Positions 42,200 to 50,843 of a stretch of DNA of 64,000 nucleotides are shown here, piece after piece. Made by a program: the position numbers and the translations under genes. The stretch covers positions 8,320,501 through 8,384,500 of the forward strand of contig NZ_JACHMB010000001.1 of NCBI RefSeq assembly GCF_014204795.1, written 5' to 3'. The first letter of the stretch is position 1. Each line of letters begins with the position of its first letter. The notes under the pieces were generated by a model. The model was not told the DNA's origin. It searched no databases and was given only the letters and a program-made list of their open reading frames with translations. This DNA is from Nonomuraea jabiensis (GTDB lineage: Bacteria; Actinomycetota; Actinomycetes; Streptosporangiales; Streptosporangiaceae).

Positions 42200-43780
42200 G
42201 TGGCGGAGGCAGTCGGACGACGCCGCGAGGTCATGGTCGTTCTGCCGGGACTGATGTTAGCCATGGTCCTGGCGATGCTCGACAACATGATCGTGGGCAC
42301 GGCCATGCCGCGCATCGTCGGGGAGCTCGGCGGTCTGACGCATCTGTCCTGGGTCGTCACGGCGTACGTGCTGGGCACGACCGTCTCGACGCCGATCTGG
42401 GGCAAGATCGGCGACCTGTACGGTCGCAAGACCATCTTCATCATCTCGATCGTCATCTTCATGGTCGGCTCCGCGCTCTGCGGCATGGCGGGTTCGTCGC
42501 TGCTCGGCGGGGCGGACGGCGGCATGGCCGAGCTGATCGCCTTCCGCGCGATCCAGGGGCTCGGGGCGGGCGGCCTGATCGTGAACGTCATGGCGATCAT
42601 CGGCGACCTGGTGCCGCCGCGCGAGCGCGGCCAGTACCAGGGCATCATGGCCGGCGTCATGTCGCTGGCGATGATCGCGGGCCCGCTGGTCGGCGGCTTC
42701 ATCACCGACCACCTCGACTGGCGCTGGGCCTTCTACGTGAACCTGCCGATCGGCGCCATCGCGCTGGCCATGATCGTGACGCAGCTGCACCTGCCGAAGC
42801 TGCGCCACGCCGGCGGCACCGTGCGTATCGACTGGGCGGGCGCGGGCCTGCTGTCCGTCGGCATCACCGCCCTGGTGCTCATCACGACCTGGGGCGGCAA
42901 CGAGTACGCCTGGGGCTCCTGGCAGATCCTCACCCTCGTCGCGATCGCCGCGGTCACGCTGGCGCTGTTCGTCGCGGTCGAGCGGAAGGTCGTGGAGCCG
43001 ATCATGCCGCTGCAGCTGTTCGCCAACCGCAACTTCACGCTGATCTCGATCATCGGCTTCCTGCTGGGCTTCGCCATGTTCGGCGCGATCAACTTCCTGC
43101 CGCTGTTCCAGCAGATGGTGCAGGGCTCGACGGCCACCAACTCCGGCCTGCTGATGCTGCCGATGATGGGCGCCGCCATGGTCGTGTCGCTGTTCGTGGG
43201 CAAGGCGATCACCGTCACGGGCAAGTACAAGATCTACCCGGTGCTCGGCGGGATCGGCATGGCCGTGGGCATGTGGCTGCTGTCCACGATGGACGTCCAC
43301 ACGTCCTCCTGGGTCACCGGCATCTACATCGCCGTGCTCGGCCTCGGCATGGGCTTCCTCATGCAGACCACGATGCTCATCGCGCAGAACAGCGTCGAGC
43401 AGAAGGACCTGGGCGTCTCCAGCAGCGCCACCACGTTCTTCAGGTCGATCGGCGGCTCGTTCGGCGTCTCGCTGTTCGGTGCGATCTTCAACAACCACCT
43501 CCTGTCGGAGCTGACCTCCCGCTTCGGCGAGCAGGCGGCCGAGCGGGTGGCCAAGAGCGGCGGCAGGATGGACCCCAGCGCGGTCGCCCAGATGCCCGCG
43601 CAGATGCGCACCGGGCTGGTGGAGTCGCTGGCGACCTCGATCTCCGGCGTCTTCTGGTGGGCCATCCTGTTCGCGGTCGTCGTGCCCGTGCTGGCCGCGT
43701 TCGTCAAGGAGATCCCGCTGCGCGGCGGCGCCCCGGCGCCCGCCGAGGACGAGCAGGCCGTCAGCCCCGCGGCGGGCTGA
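42200..43780 (+). CDS. MFS drug-efflux transporter, DHA2/EmrB-QacA family
   Basis: A 526-residue, ~14-transmembrane proton-driven exporter. Landmarks are MLDNMIVGTAMPRI in TM1, WGKIGDLYGRKTIF (motif A), FRAIQGLGAGGLIV (motif B) and AGPLVGGFITDHLDWRWAFYVN in parts (motif C). GTG 42200 with GGGGGG seven nucleotides upstream is preferred; the ATG at 42146 lies in the operator. A TTA codon occurs at 42257-42259. Expression is likely induced by the compound the TetR partner senses. Confidence 0.93.
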   Translation: MAEAVGRRREVMVVLPGLMLAMVLAMLDNMIVGTAMPRIVGELGGLTHLSWVVTAYVLGTTVSTPIWGKIGDLYGRKTIFIISIVIFMVGSALCGMAGSSLLGGADGGMAELIAFRAIQGLGAGGLIVNVMAIIGDLVPPRERGQYQGIMAGVMSLAMIAGPLVGGFITDHLDWRWAFYVNLPIGAIALAMIVTQLHLPKLRHAGGTVRIDWAGAGLLSVGITALVLITTWGGNEYAWGSWQILTLVAIAAVTLALFVAVERKVVEPIMPLQLFANRNFTLISIIGFLLGFAMFGAINFLPLFQQMVQGSTATNSGLLMLPMMGAAMVVSLFVGKAITVTGKYKIYPVLGGIGMAVGMWLLSTMDVHTSSWVTGIYIAVLGLGMGFLMQTTMLIAQNSVEQKDLGVSSSATTFFRSIGGSFGVSLFGAIFNNHLLSELTSRFGEQAAERVAKSGGRMDPSAVAQMPAQMRTGLVESLATSISGVFWWAILFAVVVPVLAAFVKEIPLRGGAPAPAEDEQAVSPAAG

Positions 43781-43781
43781 G

Positions 43782-43857
43782 CACCCGGCCGAGCGCGCCT
43801 CCGGTTCTGGCCTCGGGTTCAACCTCGGGAAAAATGGGAGGCGCGCGGCCGGTGTTT
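43782..43857 (+). terminator. terminator hairpin after the MFS gene
   Basis: CACCCGGCCGAGCGCGCCTCC just after the stop pairs imperfectly with GGAGGCGCGCGGCCGGTG (about 43832-43853), followed by TTTTG. This is a long stem with a T-run on the plus strand. Confidence 0.55.
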
Positions 43858-43874
43858 TGTGGACAATCCCCGCT

Positions 43875-44813
43875 ATGCACCACACCCTCGGCCGGCCGCG
43901 CCTGGCAGACGCCCCGGCCATCCACGAGCTGATCGCCGCCTACGACACCGCGGTGATCGGCTCTCCCGACATGACGCTCGACGACGTCGCCGACGAGCTG
44001 GCCGAGCTCGGCTTCGACCGCGACAGGGACGGCTGGCTGGCCCGCGACGGCGACGGCCGCCTCGACGGCTGGGCCTGGGCGTGCCGCGTCGGCGACAGCG
44101 ACACGGTGAACGTCGAGGTGATCGTACGGCCCGGCGTGACGGGCCTGGACGACCGGCTCTGGCCCCTGGTGATCGGCCGGGCCGGCGAGCTGGCCGCCGA
44201 GGCCGGCCACGACGGCGCCACCCTGCACATCGGCGTCTACCGCGCCGACACCGCCAAGCGGGCCACGGCCCAGGCGCGCGGTTTCGAGCCCGGCACCAGC
44301 TTCCACCGCATGCGCATCGACCACAGCACCGGGGGGTCAGCGGAGCCGCTCGCTCCGCTCGCCGGGCTGACCCTGCACACGGGGGAGAGCGAGGACGCGC
44401 GGCGCGAGGCGCACCGGGTGCACCAGGAGGGCTTCGCCGAGCACTTCGGGTTCGTACCGGTCGACTATGACGCGTGGTATTCGCGCCGGCAGTCGCAGTC
44501 CACGACGGACTGGTCCCAGCTCACCCTGGCCCGCCTCGACGGCCGCCCCGCCGGGGTGCTGATCGCCAACAACCAGTTCGTCCCGGACGAGGGCTGCGGC
44601 TACGTGGCCACGCTCGCGGTCGTCCCCGAGTTCCGCGGCCGGGGCCTGGGGCGCTTCCTGCTCCGCCACGCCTTCGCCGCCGACGCGGCGCGCGGCCGCA
44701 AGGGCACGATCCTGCACGTCGACTCCAACAACACCACCCCGGCGCTGGGGCTGTACGAGTCGGCCGGCATGCGCCCCGTCCTGGTCATCGACGTCTGGCA
44801 GCGCCGCGTCTGA
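43875..44813 (+). CDS. two-domain GNAT acetyltransferase
   Basis: A 312-residue protein of two GNAT domains. The C-terminal domain is complete: TLAVVPEFRGRGLGRFLLRHAF is motif A and VDSNNTTPALGLYESAGM the following motif. The N-terminal one is less conserved (VEVIVRPGVTGLDDRLW). Overall plan resembles mycothiol synthase (MshD) but identity is not clear. The ATG 43875 has no good ribosome-binding site. The 3' end runs into a 13-bp tandem repeat that looks like an expansion of the last codons. Confidence 0.8.
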   Translation: MHHTLGRPRLADAPAIHELIAAYDTAVIGSPDMTLDDVADELAELGFDRDRDGWLARDGDGRLDGWAWACRVGDSDTVNVEVIVRPGVTGLDDRLWPLVIGRAGELAAEAGHDGATLHIGVYRADTAKRATAQARGFEPGTSFHRMRIDHSTGGSAEPLAPLAGLTLHTGESEDARREAHRVHQEGFAEHFGFVPVDYDAWYSRRQSQSTTDWSQLTLARLDGRPAGVLIANNQFVPDEGCGYVATLAVVPEFRGRGLGRFLLRHAFAADAARGRKGTILHVDSNNTTPALGLYESAGMRPVLVIDVWQRRV

Positions 44814-44915
44814 CGGCCCAGTCCGACGGCCCAGTCTGGCGGCCCGGTCTGACGGCCCAGTCTGGCGGCCCGGTCTGACGGCCCAGTCTGGCGGCACAGT
44901 CTGGCGGCCGCGTCT
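44812..44915 (+). repeat. 13-bp minisatellite after the GNAT gene
   Basis: Eight contiguous 13-bp units alternating GACGGCCCAGTCT and GGCGGCCCGGTCT. The gene's last codons (GCCGCGTCT) resemble the final unit, so the tract probably grew from the 3' end. No spacers, so it is not a CRISPR. It fills most of the 167-bp gap to the convergent helicase gene. Confidence 0.9.
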
Positions 44916-44980
44916 CGACGAGCTCGCGTCGCTGCCGGTCCACCTCGCCGAGGTCGGCGGTCAATGGCCCGTGCGGGGCG

Positions 44981-46258
44981 TCAGACGCGGTGGTGGGACA
45001 GGTGGTCGAGGATCGACTGGTTGGCCTCCCAGCCGTCGGGGAACTTGACCGGCACCCCCAGCTGCACCGGCTCCGCCGACGGGTGGGCGTCCAGGAGCTC
45101 GGCGATGCCCGCCCGGGCCACCACGACGCAGGCGTGCCGGTGCCGCGACGCCAGCACGCACAGCCGCCCCGACTCCAGGTGAAAGGCCGTGGCGTCGCGG
45201 CGGCCGGACAGCGGGTGCAGGACGATCGTCACGTCGTACTCGCGCCCCTGCAGGCGGTTGGCCGTGTCGACGGTGATCTCCGCCGGCACCCCGGCGGCCC
45301 GGATGGCGGCCACCTGGTCGCGGTGGGCGGCCCCGACCGCGATGCGGTCGGCCGTCACCGGCCGCTCGCCCTGCTCGGAGGAGGCCACGGCGCCGCGCTG
45401 CAGCAGGCGCTCGGCCAGCAGCGCCACCGCCTGCACCGCCTCCCCGTCGGTACGCACGGTGTGCCGGTTGGGCAGCTCCAGCAGCGCCCACCCCGACCGG
45501 GCGGCCTCCTCCAGCGCCCGGTCGTGCACGGTCCCCATGCCGCCGGTCACCAGCTCCAGCCGCCGGTCACCGTGCGACGTCCCCGACCGGAACCCGGTGA
45601 ACGGGTAGAACGCCTGCGACACCACCGGCGCGGCCGAGGCCGGCAGGCGCCACGACACCGGCAGCCGGTGCACCGGGAGGTCCGGGTTGTGGCGCAGCAG
45701 CACCGACACCGCGCTCTGCAGCGGATCCCACGACAGCCCCGACCATCGGTCCCCGTCCACGATCGAGAACGGGTCGAGCTGCCCCGGATCGCCCACGAAC
45801 AGCGCCCGCTCGAACAGCCCCGCGATCCGCAGCAGCTTGTCCGAGCGCATCTGGTACGCCTCGTCCACGATCGCCCACGGCCACACCCGGCCGCCGATCC
45901 AGGCCCACTTGTCGGCGGTCGCGATGACGATGTCCGGGTCGCCGAGATCCTGGATCCGGGTGCCGACCCGGACGCCGGCCAGCTCCAGCAGCCGCAGCGG
46001 CGGCACGTAGCCGCCGGCCGACAGCCGGCCCACGGTCAGGTGGGGGTGCTTCTCGGAGATGCGGGTCACCAGGTCGTCGACCTGCTCGTTCGTCTGGGCG
46101 ACGATCATCAGGGGCTCGCCGGTCGCCGCGATGTGCGCCGCCGCCCGCACCACCAGCGTGGACTTGCCCGCGCCGGGCGGCGAGTCGACCACGACGCCGC
46201 GGTGCCGGGGCAGGTCGGCGAGGACGTTCCTGATGACCTGCTCCGGGCTGTCGGTCAC
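44981..46258 (-). CDS. SF1 DNA/RNA helicase-like ATPase (Upf1/Dna2 type), last gene of the nuclease-helicase operon
   Basis: A 425-residue, nearly minimal superfamily-1 helicase. Motif I is VVDSPPGAGKS (26-33), motif II AIVDEAYQM, motif III FVGDPGQLDPF, motif IV region VSWRLPASAAPVV, motif V TVDTANRLQGREYDV and motif VI LCVLASRHRHACVV. All are in order and the AAA_11/AAA_12 (Upf1-like) pattern fits. AGGAGG lies seven nucleotides before GTG 46258, which overlaps the upstream gene's stop as GTGA (46255-46258). Linked to a RecB/Cas4-like nuclease gene two positions upstream; a processing complex acting on DNA ends is likely. Confidence 0.85.
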   Translation of the reverse strand: MTDSPEQVIRNVLADLPRHRGVVVDSPPGAGKSTLVVRAAAHIAATGEPLMIVAQTNEQVDDLVTRISEKHPHLTVGRLSAGGYVPPLRLLELAGVRVGTRIQDLGDPDIVIATADKWAWIGGRVWPWAIVDEAYQMRSDKLLRIAGLFERALFVGDPGQLDPFSIVDGDRWSGLSWDPLQSAVSVLLRHNPDLPVHRLPVSWRLPASAAPVVSQAFYPFTGFRSGTSHGDRRLELVTGGMGTVHDRALEEAARSGWALLELPNRHTVRTDGEAVQAVALLAERLLQRGAVASSEQGERPVTADRIAVGAAHRDQVAAIRAAGVPAEITVDTANRLQGREYDVTIVLHPLSGRRDATAFHLESGRLCVLASRHRHACVVVARAGIAELLDAHPSAEPVQLGVPVKFPDGWEANQSILDHLSHHRV

Positions 46259-47682
46259 GACCACTCCTCCTGGGCGTCCTCGTCGTCGGGCACGTACTCC
46301 TGCGGCGGCCCGCCGTGCGTCCACGGCGTGGCCTCCGAGTCGGGCAGGTTGGGGGAGCCCTGGAAGTCGTCGGTCAGCGAGGTGTAGCAGACCCGCTCGC
46401 CGATCTCGGGCACCGCCCCGGGCGCGGCCGTCTTGCCCCGGCCCATGCCCTTGGTGATCTTCAGGGTGACCAGGCCCTGGCCGGCCTCCACGAGCTCGGC
46501 GCCCTGGCCGCGGCGCTGCGGGGTGCCCAGCGAGGTGCCGGGCGCCAGGCGTACCGGGTCGTCGGTCTTGATCACCACCAGCGGGCGGAGCTTGCGGGAG
46601 CGGCCCTCGCCCTCGGTGTTGTCGGGGACGGTCTCGATCACCTCGCCCGCGAACGCCTCCCCGGTCAGCCGGTACTCGGCCATGACCAGGGGGTCGTCGT
46701 AGGCGCGCTGCACGTCGTACGCGGCCTGGGCCCGCTCCATGCGGGCCAGCTTGGCCGCGGCGGCCACCGCCCCGTCGCGCCTGGCCTGCGGCGGCGCGCC
46801 CTCGGCGATGTGCACCGCCATGCCGCTGAACGAGCCGCGGTCCTGCTCCCACCGCTGCGCGACGCTCGAGCCCGCCTCCAGCCCGGCCAGCAGGTCGACG
46901 GCCTGCCACATGAGCCGCCACGTGGGCTCGAGCTGGGTGCGCAGCGCCTCGGTGATGCGCTCGGGCGACTCGCTGTCCATCGCCGGCGCCAGCACCTCCG
47001 CGTCGAACCCCGGATCGGTCGCGGGCCCGGCCGGCGGCCAGATCAGCGGGTCCTCGGCCTCGTCGTCCGGCCCCCTGGTGATCCACGCCAGCAGCGCGGC
47101 CAGGTTGGCGTCCTCCAGCGAGCTCTGCCCGCTCGCCCAGTGCCGGCCCAGCTCCTCGGTCGCGGCCAGCATCATCGACGAGCCCGGGTAGGCGGCCCGC
47201 TCCGCGAAGTACGTCAGCCACCGCCCCAGCAGCGGCACCGCCTCGGGCACCGGATAGGGCCCGTCGGCCCGGCGGAACCGCGTGGAACGGCCGAGCAGCC
47301 TGGTGAAAGCCACCCCGGTCTGGTTGGGCACGATGAGCTGCGGCGCGTCCAGCACCCGCTCGTAGGGGTCGGCGTTCTTGCGCTCCACCGTCTCGGTGTC
47401 GGCCATGAAGCCCTCGACGTACGGCAGCAGCACCCCGGCCAGCTCGGCGGCCCAGGCGAAGCGCAGGTCGCGGTTGCGCGGCTGGGTCACCACGAGCAGG
47501 CGCGGCCGGTCCCGGTCGGTGCCGAGCATGGCGGCCAGCGGCGCGGCGGCCTCGCCCGACAGCTTGAGCGGGATGAACACCATCGGCCGGTCCGACAGGT
47601 GGCAGTGCCTGACGGTCGCGACGGGCTGCGCGATGCCCTCCTCCAGGGCCCGCAGCCGCGCGAGCGAGGTCAGCATGCTCAC
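46255..47682 (-). CDS. unknown large protein of the nuclease-helicase operon
   Basis: A 475-residue protein with no motif I recognise. Tracts include RPRLLVVTQPRNRDLRFAWAAEL, then PLIWPPAGPATDPGF and IAEGAPPQARRDGAVAAAAKLARMERAQAAYD in parts. The C-terminal third contains KLRPLVVIKTDDPVRLAPGTSLG, perhaps a small barrel. It is not hydrophobic, so likely cytosolic. The GTG overlaps the nuclease gene's stop codon as GTGA (47679-47682) with GGAG in place, and its own stop overlaps the helicase start, so it is translated between nuclease and helicase and likely bridges them or recognises the target. Confidence 0.75.
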   Translation of the reverse strand: MSMLTSLARLRALEEGIAQPVATVRHCHLSDRPMVFIPLKLSGEAAAPLAAMLGTDRDRPRLLVVTQPRNRDLRFAWAAELAGVLLPYVEGFMADTETVERKNADPYERVLDAPQLIVPNQTGVAFTRLLGRSTRFRRADGPYPVPEAVPLLGRWLTYFAERAAYPGSSMMLAATEELGRHWASGQSSLEDANLAALLAWITRGPDDEAEDPLIWPPAGPATDPGFDAEVLAPAMDSESPERITEALRTQLEPTWRLMWQAVDLLAGLEAGSSVAQRWEQDRGSFSGMAVHIAEGAPPQARRDGAVAAAAKLARMERAQAAYDVQRAYDDPLVMAEYRLTGEAFAGEVIETVPDNTEGEGRSRKLRPLVVIKTDDPVRLAPGTSLGTPQRRGQGAELVEAGQGLVTLKITKGMGRGKTAAPGAVPEIGERVCYTSLTDDFQGSPNLPDSEATPWTHGGPPQEYVPDDEDAQEEWS

Positions 47683-48809
47683 GTGAGGCACTCCCTGCGC
47701 AGGCGTTCGGCGTTGCGGAGCAGCCGGGCGATCTCCTCCTGGCCCTCGGCGGGGTCGCGGGTGCCGTCGGCCAGCCCGAGCGCCTCCGCCACCGAGGCCA
47801 CCCCGCCCAGCTCGTCGCGCACCTGCCGGCCGAGCAGGTCGGAGGCGCCCTCCTGGCGGGCCTCGTCGCGGCAGAAGAAGCACAGGTCGCACGCGGACAT
47901 GCAGTCGGGCGCGTAGCGGGCGGTCGCCCTGCGCAGCGCGTCGGCCAGCTCGGCCACGGGCCGGGTGGGCCGCCCGTCCTCGCCGGGCCGCAGGTCGAAC
48001 GTGAGGTCGTCGGGCAGCCCTTCGAGCAGCCGGTCGAGCGTGGTCATCCGGGTGAGCTGGCGGCGCAGCACGGCCAGCTGCTTGCGCACGTCGACGAGGG
48101 TCGCGACGGGCCGGTTGGCGAAGTTCTCCGGGCAGACCAGGACCACGTCGTGCGAGACCTTCGCCGGGTCGTGGCCCAGCTCCTCCAGGAGCGTGCGCAG
48201 CGCCAGCACGTACACCGCCGCCTGCCGCGCGGCCGCGGCCACCGCCGCCGGGTCGGCCTGGCCGTCGATCACCGCGAACGACTTGACCTCCACGATGTGG
48301 AAGCGGCCGCCGAGCTGGAAGGCCACCACGTCGGGCTCCAGGTAGGCGGTGTGGCCGGCGATCTCCAGGGTGAGCAGCGGGTGGTCGTACAGCGTGCCCG
48401 CGTCCTGGCCCTCGCGGGCCGCGCGGTCGATCAGCGCGCGGGTGTGGGCGTGGCGCAGGTGGGCGCCGACGTTCTCGACGTCGTGGTAGGCGACCTCGGC
48501 GACAGGCAGGCGCAGCAGCTCGCGCAGCATCCGCAGCAGCTCCGCGCACCCGTCGGCCTTGACCAGCGCCTCGAACATGTTGCCGCGCGTGATCGCGAAC
48601 GGCGACTGGCCGAACGGCGCGGGGAAGCCGAGGTGCCGGGCGGCGGCGTCCTTGTCGATGCCGGCGCCGTCGAGCAGGGCCCGGCGGGTGCAGCCGGGGT
48701 TGGCGGCCAGGGCCGCGATGGCGCGGGCGTCGTGCGGGCGGGGCGGCGTCGTGCCGCGCAACGCGTCAAGCCGCTGGATGTGTTCGCCTTCGCGCTTCAA
48801 GCCGCTCAC
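47679..48809 (-). CDS. RecB/Cas4-like PD-(D/E)XK nuclease with Fe-S cysteine cluster
   Basis: A 376-residue protein. The nuclease core is visible: a Glu in GNMFEAL (E80), LEPDVVAF with Asp160, EVK with Glu174 and Lys176 (HIVEVKSF), and the RecB-family QxxxY motif (Q196 to Y200 in RQAAVYVLAL). Near the C-terminus, CMSACDLCFFC (C303, C307, C310, C313) looks like an iron-sulfur ligand set as in Cas4/AddB nucleases. The arrangement supports a DNA exonuclease or end-processing enzyme. GTG start overlaps the upstream gene as GTGA. Nuclease assignment is by motif, not search. Confidence 0.78.
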   Translation of the reverse strand: MSGLKREGEHIQRLDALRGTTPPRPHDARAIAALAANPGCTRRALLDGAGIDKDAAARHLGFPAPFGQSPFAITRGNMFEALVKADGCAELLRMLRELLRLPVAEVAYHDVENVGAHLRHAHTRALIDRAAREGQDAGTLYDHPLLTLEIAGHTAYLEPDVVAFQLGGRFHIVEVKSFAVIDGQADPAAVAAAARQAAVYVLALRTLLEELGHDPAKVSHDVVLVCPENFANRPVATLVDVRKQLAVLRRQLTRMTTLDRLLEGLPDDLTFDLRPGEDGRPTRPVAELADALRRATARYAPDCMSACDLCFFCRDEARQEGASDLLGRQVRDELGGVASVAEALGLADGTRDPAEGQEEIARLLRNAERLRRECLT

Positions 48810-49576
48810 TTCGCGTTCTCCTTCTTGATCGTGCTCAGCGTAGCGGCGCCGAACAGGCGGGCGGCGTCACCGAGCTGCGCCGCGGCGCGTTCTGCCAGCT
48901 CGGCGCGATCCCGCGTGTCGCGGTCGCCGTGCACGCGCAGCTCGGCGCGGGCCGCCTCGATCACCCGGTCCGGGTCGGGCGGGCCCAGCGTGCCGTCAGT
49001 GGCGCCGGGGATGTTCCTGGCCATCCGCAGGAGTAACCGGTCGGCCCGCCCGTCGGGCGACTCGTGCGAGGCCACCGCGATGGCGCAGGTCAGGAAGTCG
49101 ACGCGGGGGCTGAGCGGGCCGACCACGCGCCGCTCCAGCGGCCAGGTGCTGAGCGTGAGCAGCCCGCGGGCGGGGGAGAGGCGGTCGGTCAGCGCGGCGC
49201 ACAGGTAGTACGGCCGCCCGTGCGGCGACGACCGGAACGAGCGCTCCTCGTCCCTGCGCAGGCTGGTGAGCTGGGCACTGCGGATCGTGCCGCCGAAGAA
49301 CGCGTCGCTGACGGCCACGACGAGCCGCGGCTGGGCGGCCGCGCCGAGCAGCCGCAGCCCCTGGTGCACCTGCTCGCGCACGGTCACCAGGCGCGGCGGC
49401 TCCGGCTTGGTCTGCGAGGGCTCGCCGCTCACGAGGGCGTCCCATTCGCGCTCCGCGGTACGCAGCTCGGCGCGCAGGGCGCGGGCCGTGGCGCCGTCCC
49501 TGACCCGCATCGCCTTGCGCACGCCCGCCCGGAGCTCGTCGATCCGCCGCTCGAGATCGTCCAGCCGGTCACTCAT
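48806..49576 (-). CDS. unknown first protein of the nuclease-helicase operon
   Basis: A 256-residue protein with an N-terminal coiled coil (MSDRLDDLERRIDELRAG, MRVRDGATARALRAELRTAERE in parts), then an alpha/beta region (PRLVVAVSDAFFGGTIRSAQ, RPYYLCAALTDRL). No catalytic motif is obvious; it could be an oligomerisation or sensor subunit. A TTA codon occurs at 49034-49036. The ATG is preceded six nucleotides upstream by TACGCT, suggesting a leaderless first gene. It starts the four-gene operon. Confidence 0.75.
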   Translation of the reverse strand: MSDRLDDLERRIDELRAGVRKAMRVRDGATARALRAELRTAEREWDALVSGEPSQTKPEPPRLVTVREQVHQGLRLLGAAAQPRLVVAVSDAFFGGTIRSAQLTSLRRDEERSFRSSPHGRPYYLCAALTDRLSPARGLLTLSTWPLERRVVGPLSPRVDFLTCAIAVASHESPDGRADRLLLRMARNIPGATDGTLGPPDPDRVIEAARAELRVHGDRDTRDRAELAERAAAQLGDAARLFGAATLSTIKKENAK

Positions 49577-49582
49577 GGCGCG

Positions 49583-49607
49583 AGCGTACCAACAGTCCCA
49601 GTATTTT
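49583..49607 (-). promoter_or_regulatory. promoter with tandem TACTGG repeats upstream of the nuclease-helicase operon
   Basis: On the minus strand TACGCT ends six nucleotides before ATG 49576 (a leaderless -10 box). TACTGG occurs twice, ten bp apart, just upstream, a possible activator or repressor site. Evidence is the pattern only. Confidence 0.35.
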
Positions 49608-49724
49608 CCAGTAATTTCGCGATTTCGAGGCGAACGTGTGATCTACGACGTAAAGGCCGTCGCCCTGCCCGGGGACAGCGGCCTGACGTGCGTAATCGGC
49701 GTACGAGGCGGGGACGAAGGCGGT

Positions 49725-50183
49725 GTGACCCGTGAGAACCGACATCTGGTGGGAGCCGCCGCAGGCGTGGCCGCCCTCGTGCCCGTCTACTACCTGACCG
49801 AGGCGGCCGCCAGAGCCCTGCGTACGAGCAGCGCCACGTTCGGCCCGGCGCCCGCGGCGCTCGGCTACCTTGCCGCGGTGGCCGTCATCGTCACCCTCCT
49901 GACCGCCTGGCCCGCCGCGGCCCTCGGCTGCGGCATCCCGCTGGCGGCGGCGGGGGCCGTGTTCGCCCTCGACCTGAACGCCGCGCTCGGCGTGGCGGGC
50001 AGCCTGCCCTGGGCGCGGGAGGGCGGCCTGCCGTGGTCTCAGCCGGACGGCGTCCCCTGGGCCGAGCTGACCGAGCCGCCCGGCACGATGGCCGGGATGA
50101 CCGGCCTCTACACGATCATCGGCGCGCTGCTGGTGCTCTCGGCGCTGCTGCCCGGCCGGCTGCGGTCCGTCCTGGGCAGGTGA
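49725..50183 (+). CDS. small polytopic membrane protein of unknown function
   Basis: A 152-residue protein with about three or four hydrophobic segments (LVGAAAGVAALVPVYYL; LGYLAAVAVIVTLLTAWPAA; IPLAAAGAVFAL; TIIGALLVLSALLP). No family is recognised. GTG 49725 has GAAGG close upstream. Divergent from the nuclease-helicase operon and 33 bp before a TetR gene on the same strand, possibly sharing its promoter region. Confidence 0.65.
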   Translation: MTRENRHLVGAAAGVAALVPVYYLTEAAARALRTSSATFGPAPAALGYLAAVAVIVTLLTAWPAAALGCGIPLAAAGAVFALDLNAALGVAGSLPWAREGGLPWSQPDGVPWAELTEPPGTMAGMTGLYTIIGALLVLSALLPGRLRSVLGR

Positions 50184-50204
50184 GAGGCGGATTCCGGGGC
50201 GGCC

Positions 50205-50210
50205 TATCCT
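50205..50210 (+). promoter_or_regulatory. -10 box for a leaderless TetR transcript
   Basis: TATCCT, six nucleotides before GTG 50217, no Shine-Dalgarno: the TANNNT leaderless pattern. Confidence 0.45.
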
Positions 50211-50216
50211 GGGCGG

Positions 50217-50843
50217 GTGAGTGGACGGGACCCCGACCGGCGCAGGGCGCTGCTCGACGCGGCCGACCGGGTCATCCTGGCCCAGGGCCCCGAGGTCTCG
50301 ATGGCGGCCATCGCCGCCGAGGCCGGCATCACCAAGCCCATCCTCTACCGCCACTTCGGCGACAAGAGCGGCCTCTACCAGGCGCTGGCCGACCGCCACG
50401 TGCGTACGGTCATCGCCCAGCTGCGTCCCCAGCTCGTCGCCCCCGGGGCCGACCTGCGGGGCCGGGCGCGGGCGACCATCGGCGTCTACCTCGACCTGAT
50501 CTCGGCCAACCGCAACCTCTACCGGTTCCTGTTCCACCGGGCCAGCGCCGAGGACTCCAGGATCCGCTCCCACATGACCGCGCTCGTGCGGGGGCTGGGC
50601 GAGGAGCTCGGCGGCCTGCTGGCCGGCGAGCGCGCGGTGGCCGACCCGGTGCGGGCGCAGGTGCTGGGGCACGCGTTCGTCGGCATGGTGCAGACGACCG
50701 GCGACTGGTGGCTGGAGCATCCCGAGGTGGACCGCGTACAGGTGGTCGAGGGCCTGGTGGACGTGATCGTCGCCGCGCTTGCCCCGCAGGCCGCCGTCAG
50801 TCCCCGAAACGGGAGAGCTTCCCGTGCCGCCGGGCGTATCTGA
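50217..50843 (+). CDS. TetR-family regulator next to an ABC exporter
   Basis: A 208-residue regulator with an HTH (RRALLDAADRVILAQGPEVSM, IAAEAGITKPILYRHFGDKSGLY). The C-terminal domain is longer and more divergent. The 3' end overlaps the convergent permease gene by 47 bp; convergent arrangement makes direct antisense effects possible. It may regulate the ABC exporter, but the geometry is less suggestive than a divergent one. Confidence 0.88.
   Translation: MSGRDPDRRRALLDAADRVILAQGPEVSMAAIAAEAGITKPILYRHFGDKSGLYQALADRHVRTVIAQLRPQLVAPGADLRGRARATIGVYLDLISANRNLYRFLFHRASAEDSRIRSHMTALVRGLGEELGGLLAGERAVADPVRAQVLGHAFVGMVQTTGDWWLEHPEVDRVQVVEGLVDVIVAALAPQAAVSPRNGRASRAAGRI

Noticed and set aside
44812..44915. 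possible CRISPR array
   Set aside because: Repeats are contiguous with no spacers and only 13 bp; no cas gene.
47679..48809. Cas4 of a CRISPR system
   Set aside because: No cas1/cas2 or array nearby; the gene is embedded in a helicase operon and the Cys spacing differs from Cas4.
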